A DNA stretch of 64,000 nucleotides from Micromonospora antibiotica (GTDB lineage Bacteria > Actinomycetota > Actinomycetes > Mycobacteriales > Micromonosporaceae), in NCBI RefSeq assembly GCF_017599305.1, contig NZ_JAGFWR010000002.1, positions 496,001 through 560,000 of the forward strand. The letters run 5' to 3'. This document shows, piece by piece, positions 26,909 through 35,965 of the stretch. The notes below the pieces were generated by a model. The model had not been told where the DNA came from. It saw nothing but the letters and a program-made list of their open reading frames with translations, and ran no database searches. Each line of letters opens with the position of its first letter. Position 1 is the stretch's first letter. Both the position numbers and the translations under genes were made by a program.

Positions 26909-28698
26909 TGGCCTCGACGCTGGACCTCACCCCCCGCGCTCTGGCCCGGGGGGTGGGCTCGAACGCCGACGTCCCACCCATCTACGACTACACCGCCGCC
27001 GGCTCCGCCTTCGAACGCGCCACCCGACCCGACTACTTCGGCTGGATCGAACACGTCCGCGCCGCCGCCGGCTGCACCCGCCCTATCCGCCTCGCCGGAA
27101 GCCTCCACACCGTCGACCCCACCACCGGTCGGGTCCTCGACCAACGGCACACCGACACCATGCCCGACGCGGTCATCTACACCGCCTGCGGCAACCGACG
27201 CGCCACCGTCTGCCCCTCCTGCGCCCACACCTACCAACGCGACGCCTACCAACTCCTGCGCGCCGGCCTCATCGGCGGCAAGGGCGTACCCGACACCGTC
27301 ACCCAGCACCCGGCGGTGTTCCCCACCTTCACCGCACCGTCGTTCGGACCGGTCCACGTCCGGGCCGTCCGCAAACACACCTGCGCCAACCGCAAGCGCT
27401 GCGACTGCCGCCCCGACCCCTGCCACGCCCGCCGTGCCACCGACGCCACCGCCGGCCGCTGCCCACACGGCCGCCCCGCCGTCTGCTGGGCCAGGCACGA
27501 ACCCGGTGACGCCACCCTCGGTCAACCGCTCTGCCTGGACTGCTACGACCACGACCACCAGGCCGTCTGGAACCTGTTCTCCGGCGAGCTGTGGCACCGC
27601 ACCAAGCAAGCCGCGGAACGGCACCTCGCCAAACTCGCCCGACGGCGCGGCATCCCCCGCGTCCAGGTCGTCACCGCCTCCGGCAACACCCGCACCGTCC
27701 CGCCCGTGCGGCTGTCCCACGGCAAGGCCGCCGAGTTCCAGGCACGCGGTGCGGTCCACTTCCATGCCCTGGTCCGCCTCGACGGCGCCGACCCCGACGA
27801 CCCGGCCGCCGTCGTCCCACCACCGGACGCCTTCACCACCGCCGACCTCGTCGACGCGCTCCGGCACGCCGCCGCTCAGGTCGCGTTCGCCACCCCCACC
27901 CACCCCGACCGGCCCGACGGCTGGCCCATCGCCTGGGGCGAGCAGCTCGACATCCGCCCCATCACGCTGAACGGCCACGGCGAGGTCACCGACAGCATGG
28001 TTGCCGGCTACCTTGCCAAGTACGCCACCAAGAGCACCGAGGTAACCGGGCACCGCTCCGTCAGGCTCACCGCCGACACCATCGGCGACCACGCCGACCC
28101 CGACGGCGACCACACCGCCCGCCTCATCGACGCCTGCTGGCGCATCGGTCGACCCACCGGCACCCCCGTCCCGCTGTCCCAGCGGCCCCGCGACCACCGG
28201 CCCCGGCCCGGCTTCGTCGACCGCTGGGAGTGCCCCGACTGCGGCACCCACACCCGATACGCCGCCTGCCCCGTCTGCGTCGCCCACCGTCAAGCCGGCC
28301 TTGACACCAAATCGACGCGACCAGCCAACCCCAACCCCTACGCCCGACTGCGCCGATGGGCGCACATGCTCGGTTTCGGCGGCCACTTTCTCACCAAGGC
28401 CCGGCGATACTCGGTCACCTTCCAGCTCCTGCGCGACACCCGCCGCCACCACCGGCAGCGTGAGGACCAGGACCACGCGCACCCGACCGCCGGCGGCCAG
28501 CTCGTCGACGAGCACGACGACACGACCCTGATCGTCGGCACCCTCACCTTCGCCGGCGTCGGCTGGCACACCACCGGTGATGCCCTCCTCGCCAACACCG
28601 CCGCCGCCATGGCCCGGGAGCGACAAGCCGCCGGGCGGGAAGAACTCGCCCACGAAGTCAGCACCAACCCGGCCGGTATCGCGCCGGCTGCCGCCTGA
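26908..28698 (+). CDS. Replication initiator, RepSA-like rolling-circle type
   Basis: 596 residues from the ATG at 26908. Early Cys pairs (CGNRRATVCPSCAHTYQRDA) and later ones (CANRKRCDC, CLDC, CPDCGTHTRYAACPVC) form zinc ribbons. The HUH-like metal motif is VHFHALVRLDG, and a later GYLAKYATKSTE holds the candidate catalytic Tyr with Lys, as in RepSA/pIJ101-type initiators. It nicks the element's double-strand origin and starts rolling-circle replication after excision. Last of a run of overlapping genes. Confidence 0.85.
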   Translation: MASTLDLTPRALARGVGSNADVPPIYDYTAAGSAFERATRPDYFGWIEHVRAAAGCTRPIRLAGSLHTVDPTTGRVLDQRHTDTMPDAVIYTACGNRRATVCPSCAHTYQRDAYQLLRAGLIGGKGVPDTVTQHPAVFPTFTAPSFGPVHVRAVRKHTCANRKRCDCRPDPCHARRATDATAGRCPHGRPAVCWARHEPGDATLGQPLCLDCYDHDHQAVWNLFSGELWHRTKQAAERHLAKLARRRGIPRVQVVTASGNTRTVPPVRLSHGKAAEFQARGAVHFHALVRLDGADPDDPAAVVPPPDAFTTADLVDALRHAAAQVAFATPTHPDRPDGWPIAWGEQLDIRPITLNGHGEVTDSMVAGYLAKYATKSTEVTGHRSVRLTADTIGDHADPDGDHTARLIDACWRIGRPTGTPVPLSQRPRDHRPRPGFVDRWECPDCGTHTRYAACPVCVAHRQAGLDTKSTRPANPNPYARLRRWAHMLGFGGHFLTKARRYSVTFQLLRDTRRHHRQREDQDHAHPTAGGQLVDEHDDTTLIVGTLTFAGVGWHTTGDALLANTAAAMARERQAAGREELAHEVSTNPAGIAPAAA

Positions 28699-28722
28699 CC
28701 CATCCGACTGCTGGGAGACGAC

Positions 28723-28911
28723 ATGACCCCCGTGTCACCGCTCAAGCTCTGGTCCGTCGAGGACGTCTCGGCGTACCTCGGCGTTCCCGTCCAGACCCTC
28801 TACACCTGGCGCAAGCGTCGCACCGGGCCACCTGCGGCTCGTGTCGGCCGTCATCTGCGCTACGACCCGGATGCCGTCCGCGCCTGGTTCGTCCAGCAGA
28901 CCGCAGCCTGA
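28723..28911 (+). CDS. Excisionase (Xis), MerR-like HTH
   Basis: 62 residues, ATG after GGGAG. One helix-turn-helix with SVEDVSAYLGVPVQTLYTWR and a YDPDAVRAWF tail, the standard HTH_17/AlpA-type excisionase. It lies 15 bp before int, as in pSAM2, and should bias recombination toward excision. Confidence 0.88.
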   Translation: MTPVSPLKLWSVEDVSAYLGVPVQTLYTWRKRRTGPPAARVGRHLRYDPDAVRAWFVQQTAA

Positions 28912-28926
28912 GGGGAGGAACCGACC

Positions 28927-30147
28927 ATGGCTCACATCGAGGATCGCTGGTACAAGACGGTCGTCGTCGACGACCGCAACGTCCAGGTGCCCAAGGCCAC
29001 CCACGGCAAGGGGATGCGCTACCGGGTGCGCTACATCGGCCCGGACGGACGGGAGCGTTCGGAGTCGTTCCCGGACAGGCGCAAGCGGGACGCGTCGGCG
29101 TTTCTCGCCCAGGTCCAGGCTGACATCCTCAAGGGCACCTACGTCGACCCGGACGCCGGTCGGGTGACGTTCCGCAAGTACGCCGACGAGTGGCTCGCTG
29201 CCGCATCCTGCGACGAGTCGACCCGGGAACGGTTGGAGCGACAGTTCCGCCTGCACGTCTACCCGGTCTTCGGTGACCGCCCCATCGCCGCCGTCCAGCC
29301 GAACACGATCCGGGCCTGGGCCAAGCAGCTCCAGGACTCGGGCATGGCGGCCAGCTACCGCCGAAACCTGTTCAACGACGTGTCGATGATCCTCAACGCG
29401 GCCGTCGACGACCGGAAGGTGATCAGCAACCCCTGCGCACTCAAGACGGTCCGGGCTCCCCGGTACGTCCCGGCCAAGGTCGTCCCCTGGTCGACGGAGC
29501 GCCTCGCCTCGTTCCGTGCGGTGATGCGGGAACGCTATCGGATCGCCGTCGACCTGGGTGCCGGTTGCGGACTCCGGCAGGGCGAGATCTTCGCCGTCAG
29601 CCCGGACGACGTCGACACCTCGCGGCGACTGCTCCATGTCGACCGCCAGATCAAGATCGTGCGGGGAACCCTGGTCTTCGCCCCGCCCAAGGGCGGCAAG
29701 TTGCGGGAGGTCCCGCTACCCGACGCGGTCGCGGCACGGCTACGCGAGCACGCCGACCAGGTCGACCCCGTGCCGGTGACCCTGCCGTGGGGCACCCCCG
29801 ACGGCGAACCCCGGACGGTCACGGTCTACCTCAGCACCGCCAACGGCGACCCGCTCAGCCGACCGTCGTTCAACGCCAACGTGTGGAAGCCGGCCATCCG
29901 GGCGGCCGGCGTCGAGGACACCCGGCAGAACGGCATGCACGTCCTACGCCACACGTACGCCTCGGTGCTGCTCGACGCGGGCGAGAACATCAAGGCGCTG
30001 TCGCTGTACCTCGGCCACGCCGACCCCGGCTTCACCCTGCGGGTCTACACCCACCTCCTGCCGACCAGCGAGGACCGCACCCGCCGGGCGATCGACACCG
30101 CCTTCGGGCACGGCCCCACGGCCCCCGACGGCCTGGCGACGGCCTAG
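28927..30147 (+). CDS. Tyrosine recombinase (AICE integrase)
   Basis: 406 residues. After an N-terminal AP2-like arm-binding part and SAM-like core-binding domain (FRKYADEWLAAA), the catalytic domain shows Arg217 in CGLRQGEIF, His338-Val-Leu-Arg341-His342 in HVLRHTYAS, and the nucleophile Tyr374 in LRVYTHLL, with GHADPGF before it. All catalytic residues are present. Its stop is 39 bp from attR. The target is the 3' end of metH instead of a tRNA gene. Confidence 0.92.
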   Translation: MAHIEDRWYKTVVVDDRNVQVPKATHGKGMRYRVRYIGPDGRERSESFPDRRKRDASAFLAQVQADILKGTYVDPDAGRVTFRKYADEWLAAASCDESTRERLERQFRLHVYPVFGDRPIAAVQPNTIRAWAKQLQDSGMAASYRRNLFNDVSMILNAAVDDRKVISNPCALKTVRAPRYVPAKVVPWSTERLASFRAVMRERYRIAVDLGAGCGLRQGEIFAVSPDDVDTSRRLLHVDRQIKIVRGTLVFAPPKGGKLREVPLPDAVAARLREHADQVDPVPVTLPWGTPDGEPRTVTVYLSTANGDPLSRPSFNANVWKPAIRAAGVEDTRQNGMHVLRHTYASVLLDAGENIKALSLYLGHADPGFTLRVYTHLLPTSEDRTRRAIDTAFGHGPTAPDGLATA

Positions 30148-30186
30148 AGGGGCGCTGGAATGGTGTTCGCGCAGCTCAGGAGGGGT

Positions 30187-30208
30187 GACGGCGTCACTTG
30201 GCGTTGAA
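30187..30208. other. attR: 22-bp direct repeat over the metH stop codon
   Basis: Exact copy of 17426-17447. On the minus strand it holds the codons for Phe-Asn-Ala-Lys and TGA of metH. The match breaks off one base into the upstream Tyr codon region, so the reading frame to the right belongs to the host. Confidence 0.85.
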
Positions 30209-33200
30209 GTAGTTGGCCTCCGGGTGGTGCACCACGATCGCGTCGGTGGCCTGCTCCGGCACCAGCTGGAACTCCTCCGACAGCTGCACGCCGATCCGCT
30301 CCGCCCCGAGCAGCTCCACGATCTTGGCCCGGTCCTCCAGATCGGGGCAGGCCGGGTAGCCGAACGCGTACCGGCAACCCCGGTAGTCGTTGCGCAGCAG
30401 GCCGGCCAGGTCGGTCGGGTCACCGGTGGCGACCGTGCCGCCGCCCGGCAGGGTCAGCTCGGAGCGGATACGCCGATGCCAGTACTCGGCGAGCGCCTCG
30501 GTGAGCTGCACGGACAACCCGTGCACCTCCAGGTAGTCGCGGTACTCGTTGGCGGCGAACATCTTCGCGGTGTACTCGCTGATCGGCTGGCCGACGGTGA
30601 CCAACTGCAGCGCCACCACGTCGAGCCCGTCACCCCTCGGGCGGAAGAAGTCGGCCAGGCAGAGCCGGCGTTCCTGCCGCTGCCGGGGGAACGAGAACCG
30701 GGCCCGCTCGCTGTTGCCGTTCTCGTCCAGGATCACCAGGTCGTTGCCTTCGGAGTATGCCGGGAAGTAGCCGTACACCACGGCCGCCTCCAGCACCTGG
30801 TCGGCGATGAGCCGGTCCAGCCAGTACCGCAGCCGGGGCCGCCCCTCGGTCTCCACCAACTCCTCGTACGACGGGCCCTGGCCGCCCCGCGACCCGCGCA
30901 GCCCCCACTGGCCGAGGAAGGTGGCCCGCTCGTCCAGCAGGGACGCGTAGTCGGCCAGCGGCACCCCCTTGACCACCCGGGTGCCGAAGAACGGCGGGGT
31001 GGGTACGGCCACGTCGGTCGCCACGTCGGAGCGGACCGAGGCGTCGTCCAGCTCCGGCAGCACCTCGGTGACCATGGTGCGCTGCTTCTCCCGGCGGGCC
31101 CGCCGGGCCGCCAACGCGGCCTCCCGCTCCGGGTCGATCACGGGTGCGCCACCGCGCTTGGCGGTCATCACCCGGTCCATCAGGGCCAACCCCTCGAAGG
31201 CGTCCCGCGCGTAGTGCACCTGGCCGGGGAACATCGCCCGCAGGTCGTCCTCGACGTACGCGCGGGTCAGCGCCGCCCCGCCCAGCAGCACCGGCCACCG
31301 CTCGGCCACCCCGCGCGAGGCCATCTCGGCGAGGTTCTCCTTCATGATGACGGTGCTCTTGACCAGCAGCCCGGACATCCCGATCGCGTCGGCGCGATGC
31401 TCCTCGGCGGCGTCGAGGATCGCGGTGATCGGCTGCTTGATGCCGATGTTGACGACCTCGTAGCCGTTGTTGGACAGGATGATGTCGACCAGGTTCTTGC
31501 CGATGTCGTGCACGTCGCCGCGCACGGTGGCCAGCACGATCCGGCCCTTGCCGCCGTCCTCGACCGCCTCCATGTGCGGCTCCAGGTAGGCCACCGCCGT
31601 CTTCATCACCTCGGCGGACTGGAGCACGAACGGCAACTGCATCTGCCCGGAACCGAACAGCTCACCGACGACCTTCATCCCGTCCAGCAGGATGTCGTTG
31701 ATGATGGACAGCGGGCTGCGGCCCTGCGCCATCGCGGTGTCCAGGTCGGCCTCCAGGCCGTTGCGCTCGCCGTCGATGATCCGTCGCTTGAGCCGCTCGT
31801 CCAGCGGCAGCCCCGCCAACTCCTCGGCCCGGGTGGCCCGCGCCGAGGCGGCGTCGACGCCCTCGAACGCCTCGATGAACCGCTGCACCGGGTCGTAGCC
31901 CTCGCGCCGCCGGTCGTAGATCAGGTCGAGGGCGACCTCCCGCTGCGCCTCGGGGATCTTGGACATCGGCAGGATCTTGCTGGCGTGCACGATCGCCGAG
32001 GTCAGACCCGCCTGCACGCACTCGTGCAGGAACACCGAGTTGAGCACCTGCCGGGCGGCCGGGTTGAGCCCGAACGACACGTTGGAGATGCCCAGGGTGA
32101 AGTTGACCCCCGGGTAGCGGGCGGCGATCTCCCGGATCGCCTCGATGGTCTCGATGCCGTCGCGGCGGGTCTCCTCCTGGCCGGTGGCGATCGGGAAGGT
32201 CAGCGCGTCGATGAGGATGTCCCCCCGGTCCATCCCCCACCGGCCGGTCAGGTCGTCGATCAGCCGGGCCGCGACCCGGACCTTCCACTCCCGGGTACGC
32301 GCCTGCCCCTCCTCGTCGATGAGCAGCGCCACCACGGCCGCGCCGTGCTCGGCGATCACCGGCATCACCCGGGCGTAGCGGGAGTCGGGGCCGTCGCCGT
32401 CCTCGAAGTTGACCGAGTTGACCACGCAGCGCCCACCGAGCATCTCCAGCCCGGCTTCGATGACCTGCGGCTCGGTGGAGTCCAGCATGATCGGCAGGGT
32501 GGACGCGGTGGCGAACCGGCCGGCCAGCTCCCGCATGTCCTGGGTGCCGTCGCGGCCGACGTAGTCGACGCACAGGTCCAGCAGGTGCGAGCCGTCGCGG
32601 GCCTGGCTGCGGGCCACCTCGACGCACGCCTGCCAGTCGGCGGCGAGCATCGACTCACGGAACGCCTTGGAACCGTTGGCGTTGGTCCGCTCCCCCACCA
32701 TCAGCACCGAGGCGTCCTGGGCGAACGGCACCGGGTGGTAGATCGACGAGACACCCGGCTCGTGCCGGGGCTCGCGGGCGGCCGGGGTCGCGCCGTGCAA
32801 CCGCTCGGCCAGCGCCCGGATGTGCTCCGGGGTGGTGCCGCAGCAGCCGCCGATCAGCCCGACGCCGTACTCGCCGACGAACCGCTCCAGGGCGTCGGCC
32901 AGCTCCACCGGGCTCAGCGGGAAGTACGCCCCGTCGGCGGTCAGCACCGGCAGGCCGGCATTCGGCATCACCGACAGCGGGATCCGGGAGTGCTGCGACA
33001 GGTAGCGCAGGTGCTCGCCCATCTCGGCCGGGCCGGTCGAGCAGTTCAGCCCGATCAGGTCCACCCCGAGCGGCTCGATGGCCGCCAGCGCCGCCCCGAT
33101 CTCGCTGCCCACCAGCATCGTGCCGGTGGTCTCCACCGCGACGTGACAGATGATCGGCACCTGCTGGCCCAGCTCGGCCATCGCCCGCTTGGACCCGACC

Positions 33201-33709
33201 ACGGCCGCCTTGACCTGCAACAGGTCCTGGCAGGTCTCGATGATCAACGCGTCCGACCCGCCGGCGATAAGCCCGGCGGCGTTCTCCTGGTAGGCGTCGC
33301 GCAGCGTCGCGTAGGGGGCGTGACCGAGGGTGGGCAGCTTGGTGCCGGGGCCGATCGAGCCGAGCACGAAGCGGGGCCGCTCGGCCGTGGTGTACGCGTC
33401 GGCGGCCTCCCGGGCGATCCGTGCGCCGGCCTCCGACAGCTCCCGGATGCGCTCCGGGATGTCGTACTCGGCGAGGTTGGCGAGGTTGGCACCGAAAGTG
33501 TTCGTCTCGACACAGTCCGCGCCGGCCGCCAGGTATTCCTCGTGCACACCGCGCACCACGTCGGGTCGGGTCACGTTGAGGATCTCGTTGCAACCCTCCA
33601 GCCCCTCGAAGTCGTCGAGGCTCAGGTCAGCCGCCTGGAGCATCGTCCCCATCGCGCCATCGGCGATGAGGATCCGGTCGGCCAGCACATCCCGCAACGA
33701 AGTCCGCAC
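30194..33709 (-). CDS. metH: Cobalamin-dependent methionine synthase
   Basis: 1171 residues, close to E. coli MetH (1227). Order: homocysteine domain (ADGAMGTML; zinc Cys in GLNCSTGP and GGCCGTTPEHI), pterin/methyl-THF domain (MLVGERTNANGSKAF, IMLDSTEPQVIEAGL), B12 domain with the cap helix and DVHDIGKN (His ligates cobalt), and the C-terminal AdoMet reactivation domain. It transfers methyl from methyl-THF to homocysteine. The last codons form the AICE attachment site. No cobalamin riboswitch was visible in the short upstream gap. Confidence 0.96.
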   Translation of the reverse strand: MRTSLRDVLADRILIADGAMGTMLQAADLSLDDFEGLEGCNEILNVTRPDVVRGVHEEYLAAGADCVETNTFGANLANLAEYDIPERIRELSEAGARIAREAADAYTTAERPRFVLGSIGPGTKLPTLGHAPYATLRDAYQENAAGLIAGGSDALIIETCQDLLQVKAAVVGSKRAMAELGQQVPIICHVAVETTGTMLVGSEIGAALAAIEPLGVDLIGLNCSTGPAEMGEHLRYLSQHSRIPLSVMPNAGLPVLTADGAYFPLSPVELADALERFVGEYGVGLIGGCCGTTPEHIRALAERLHGATPAAREPRHEPGVSSIYHPVPFAQDASVLMVGERTNANGSKAFRESMLAADWQACVEVARSQARDGSHLLDLCVDYVGRDGTQDMRELAGRFATASTLPIMLDSTEPQVIEAGLEMLGGRCVVNSVNFEDGDGPDSRYARVMPVIAEHGAAVVALLIDEEGQARTREWKVRVAARLIDDLTGRWGMDRGDILIDALTFPIATGQEETRRDGIETIEAIREIAARYPGVNFTLGISNVSFGLNPAARQVLNSVFLHECVQAGLTSAIVHASKILPMSKIPEAQREVALDLIYDRRREGYDPVQRFIEAFEGVDAASARATRAEELAGLPLDERLKRRIIDGERNGLEADLDTAMAQGRSPLSIINDILLDGMKVVGELFGSGQMQLPFVLQSAEVMKTAVAYLEPHMEAVEDGGKGRIVLATVRGDVHDIGKNLVDIILSNNGYEVVNIGIKQPITAILDAAEEHRADAIGMSGLLVKSTVIMKENLAEMASRGVAERWPVLLGGAALTRAYVEDDLRAMFPGQVHYARDAFEGLALMDRVMTAKRGGAPVIDPEREAALAARRARREKQRTMVTEVLPELDDASVRSDVATDVAVPTPPFFGTRVVKGVPLADYASLLDERATFLGQWGLRGSRGGQGPSYEELVETEGRPRLRYWLDRLIADQVLEAAVVYGYFPAYSEGNDLVILDENGNSERARFSFPRQRQERRLCLADFFRPRGDGLDVVALQLVTVGQPISEYTAKMFAANEYRDYLEVHGLSVQLTEALAEYWHRRIRSELTLPGGGTVATGDPTDLAGLLRNDYRGCRYAFGYPACPDLEDRAKIVELLGAERIGVQLSEEFQLVPEQATDAIVVHHPEANYFNAK

Positions 33710-33876
33710 AGGTTCAGGTTAGTGCGAGGATCCCGACGATTGTCGACGCCCGGCCCCGTCCCACTATGTGTCCATCCGCTCATCGGGTCGGTTCGTACCG
33801 GTTCGGGGGCGGGGTGGGTCGGCGGACCGGCGCGGCCGACGGGCCACGCGCCGCGCCGGGACGTAGGCTGGCGGAC

Positions 33877-33972
33877 GTGAAGGACATCAGGGACGCCACC
33901 GTGCACGGCGGGCGGGTGACCGGGTCGACCCCCGGCACCGTCGGCGACGAGCGGGGCGAGGTGACGGCGTGA
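33877..33972 (+). CDS. Possible 31-residue upstream peptide coupled to the PAC2 gene
   Basis: GTG start, reads MKDIRDATVHGGRVTG and further to a stop that overlaps the PAC2 start as GTGA. Only a weak ribosome site. It could be a leader peptide that couples translation or only an accidental frame; composition alone cannot decide. Confidence 0.3.
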   Translation: MKDIRDATVHGGRVTGSTPGTVGDERGEVTA

Positions 33973-34838
33973 CCGAGTTCGACGGGCTGCCGGTGCTGCG
34001 GTCCCCGGTGGCGATCGCCGCCTTCGAGGGGTGGAACGACGCCGCGGACGCCTCCACCGCCGCCGTGGAACACCTGGAGCAGGTCTGGCAGGCCCGGCAG
34101 ATCACCGAGATCGACCCGGAGGAGTTCTACGACTTCCAGGTCAGTCGGCCGACGATCACGATGTCCGACGGCGAGACCCGCCGGGTGGAGTGGCCCACCA
34201 CCAAGTTCGTGGTGGCCAGCCCCGAGGGCACCGAACGCGACGTGGTGCTGATCCGGGGCATCGAGCCGAGCATGCGGTGGCGCACCTTCTGCGAACAGGT
34301 GCTGGAGATCTGCCACAGCCTGGAGGTCGAGCGGGTGGTGCTGTTGGGCGCGTTGCTGGCCGACGTGCCGTACACCCGGCCGTTGCCGATCAGCGGCAGC
34401 GCCTCCGACGCCCAGGCCGCCCAGCGCTACCAGCTCACCCCCACCCGCTACGACGGGCCCACCGGCATCGTCGGGGTGCTCCAGGATGCCTGCACCCGGG
34501 CCGAGGTCGACGCGGTGTCGTTCTGGGTGCACGTGCCGCACTACGCCAACAACCCGCCCTGCCCGAAGGCCACCCTCGCCCTGCTGCACCGGGTGGAGGA
34601 GGTGCTCGACCTGCCGGTCCCGATGGCCGACCTGGCCGAGGAGGCCGCCGAGTGGGAGCAGCGGGTCCGCAGCGCCGCCGAGCAGGACGCCGAGCTGGGT
34701 GAGTACGTCCGCGAGCTGGAGGAACGGGTCGGTGACGCGGGCATCACGCCGTTGACCGGTGACGAGATCGCCCAGGAGTTCGAGAAGTACCTGCGCCGCC
34801 GGGGTGGTTCCGCCGGCCCCACCGCCGGCTCCTGGTAG
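33969..34838 (+). CDS. PAC2 family protein
   Basis: 289 residues, GTG start with GAGGTG before it. PAC2 features: VAIAAFEGWNDAADAST at the start, FVVASPEGTERDVVLIRGIEPSMRW in the middle (in two motifs), SFWVHVPHYANNPPCPKAT and a helical C-terminus. PAC2 proteins resemble proteasome assembly chaperones and are conserved in actinobacteria near mshC, as here. Function in bacteria is not established. A strong terminator follows. Confidence 0.9.
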   Translation: MTEFDGLPVLRSPVAIAAFEGWNDAADASTAAVEHLEQVWQARQITEIDPEEFYDFQVSRPTITMSDGETRRVEWPTTKFVVASPEGTERDVVLIRGIEPSMRWRTFCEQVLEICHSLEVERVVLLGALLADVPYTRPLPISGSASDAQAAQRYQLTPTRYDGPTGIVGVLQDACTRAEVDAVSFWVHVPHYANNPPCPKATLALLHRVEEVLDLPVPMADLAEEAAEWEQRVRSAAEQDAELGEYVRELEERVGDAGITPLTGDEIAQEFEKYLRRRGGSAGPTAGSW

Positions 34839-34889
34839 TCGTTCCTCGCATTCCTGGTAGTCGTCTTTCGGGTTTCTGGCAGTCGTCTT

Positions 34890-34927
34890 CGAAAGGCCCC
34901 GGGCGTCGTGGCGTCCGGGGCCTTTCG
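34890..34927 (+). terminator. Strong hairpin terminator after PAC2
   Basis: 13-bp perfect stem CGAAAGGCCCCGG/CCGGGGCCTTTCG with a 12-base loop. In front of it, the stretch 34829-34890 holds three imperfect copies of a CTGGTAGTCGT unit that begins at the PAC2 stop codon. Confidence 0.8.
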
Positions 34928-34966
34928 GCGTGTCCGGGGTGGCGTCGTCACGCTCTCTAGGGCATC

Positions 34967-34978
34967 CTAGGAACCTAG
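34967..34978. promoter_or_regulatory. CTAGG-AA-CCTAG palindrome before the GntR gene
   Basis: Perfect 12-bp palindrome 19 bp upstream of the start, in an AT-richer promoter patch that also has CTCTAGGG nearby. GntR/HutC-type regulators often bind such sites in their own promoters. Confidence 0.5.
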
Positions 34979-34997
34979 CTATCAGGAGGAGGCGGGC

Positions 34998-35789
34998 GTG
35001 CAGATCAACCCGGGGACCGCCGAGTTCCCGCACCGACAGATCGCCGCGCAGCTCAAGGCCCAGGTGCGCCGGGGCGACTGGGGGCCGGGCGAGCGGCTGC
35101 CGTCCATCCCGGCCATCGCCGAGCTGTTCGGGGTCGCGAAGCAGACCGTGCAGCGCGCCATCGACCAGCTGCGGGTCGAGGGCATCCTGATCACCAAACC
35201 CGGCTCCGGTACGTACGTGCGGGGCACCCGGCGGCGACTCAACCGGCTCTCCCGGGGCCGGTACGGCGGCTTCCGGGGCTACCACGCCGACCTCGCCGCC
35301 CGGTACCGCCAGCAGCTCGTCTCCGTCGGTCGGGCACCCGCCCCGCCCGAGGTCGCCGACGCGTTCGGGGTCCCCGACGGCACCGAACTGCTCTGCCGCC
35401 GGCACCTGGTACGCACCGACGAGTCCCCGGTGGAGGTGGGCGCGTCCTGGTTCCTGCCGAAGGACACCGCCGGCACCTCCCTGGAACGGGCCGAGGCGTT
35501 CGGTCGACCGCTCTACCAGGAGGCCGAGGAGGCGACCGGCCGGCGGTACACCACCGCCGCCGACACCATCAGCGCCCGCCAGCCCAGCCGGGAGGAGGCG
35601 GAGACCCTCCAGATCCGCCCCGACACGCCCGTGCTGCACCTGCTGCACGTCGCCTACGACGCCCACCGCAAGCCGATCGAGGTCGCCCAGGCCACCTGGC
35701 CCGGCCCGATGACCACGCTCACCGAGGAGTACCAGATCCCCGCCCCCGCGCCGGACCCCGACCCCGACCCCGGCCTGGTCCTCGGCTGA
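34998..35789 (+). CDS. GntR/HutC-family regulator with UTRA domain
   Basis: 263 residues, GTG after AGGAGG. Residues about 10-75 are the GntR winged helix (PHRQIAAQLKAQVRRGDW, FGVAKQTVQRAIDQLR, GSGTYVRG). Residues 95-245 form a UTRA ligand domain (LCRRHLVRTDESPVEVGASW, LQIRPDTPVLHLLHVAYDA). The C-terminus is a Pro/Asp repeat (PDPDPDPG). Ligand unknown; the palindrome at 34967 suggests autoregulation. Confidence 0.9.
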   Translation: MQINPGTAEFPHRQIAAQLKAQVRRGDWGPGERLPSIPAIAELFGVAKQTVQRAIDQLRVEGILITKPGSGTYVRGTRRRLNRLSRGRYGGFRGYHADLAARYRQQLVSVGRAPAPPEVADAFGVPDGTELLCRRHLVRTDESPVEVGASWFLPKDTAGTSLERAEAFGRPLYQEAEEATGRRYTTAADTISARQPSREEAETLQIRPDTPVLHLLHVAYDAHRKPIEVAQATWPGPMTTLTEEYQIPAPAPDPDPDPGLVLG

Positions 35790-35850
35790 TCCCGACCGGG
35801 CACCGCCCGCCGTCCCGGCCCCCGCACGGTCGGGCAGCACCGCCCGCCGT

Positions 35851-35892
35851 CCCGGCCCCCGCACGGCCGGGCAGCACCGCACGGGGGCCGGG
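35851..35892. terminator. Hairpin between convergent gntR and lysE-like genes
   Basis: 11-bp arms CCCGGCCCCCG/CGGGGGCCGGG with a 20-base loop. The flanking sequence from about 35797 contains two near-identical 43-bp tandem units of which the left arm is a part. Confidence 0.55.
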
Positions 35893-35965
35893 CGGCAGTA
35901 CCGCAGGCCGGGCAGGGGTGGCGCGGCTCGCGGGACGGCACCGGGCGCACGGGGCCAGCCGTGCC

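Larger units (their letters stand above)
17426..30208. mobile_element. pSAM2-like integrative and conjugative element (AICE) in the metH 3' end
   Basis: About 12.8 kb between perfect 22-bp direct repeats. It carries the full AICE set in order: regulators and Nudix gene, Pra/SCO3933-like activator, spread/membrane genes, FtsK-type TraB, Rep, Xis, Int. The integrase lies 39 bp from the right repeat, as expected for an element that integrates with it. Insertion reconstitutes the metH end, so the host gene stays intact. The left 2 kb is poorly coding. Confidence 0.88.

Noticed and set aside
33710..33876. Cobalamin riboswitch upstream of metH
   Set aside because: The gap to the next start is about 165 bases and I could not find the B12-box or the expected stems.
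30185..33880. Long open frame of 1231 codons on the plus strand opposite metH
   Set aside because: It is a shadow of metH caused by GC-rich codon bias; its translation is low-complexity Arg/Gly/Val-rich text without motifs, while the minus strand gives a full methionine synthase.
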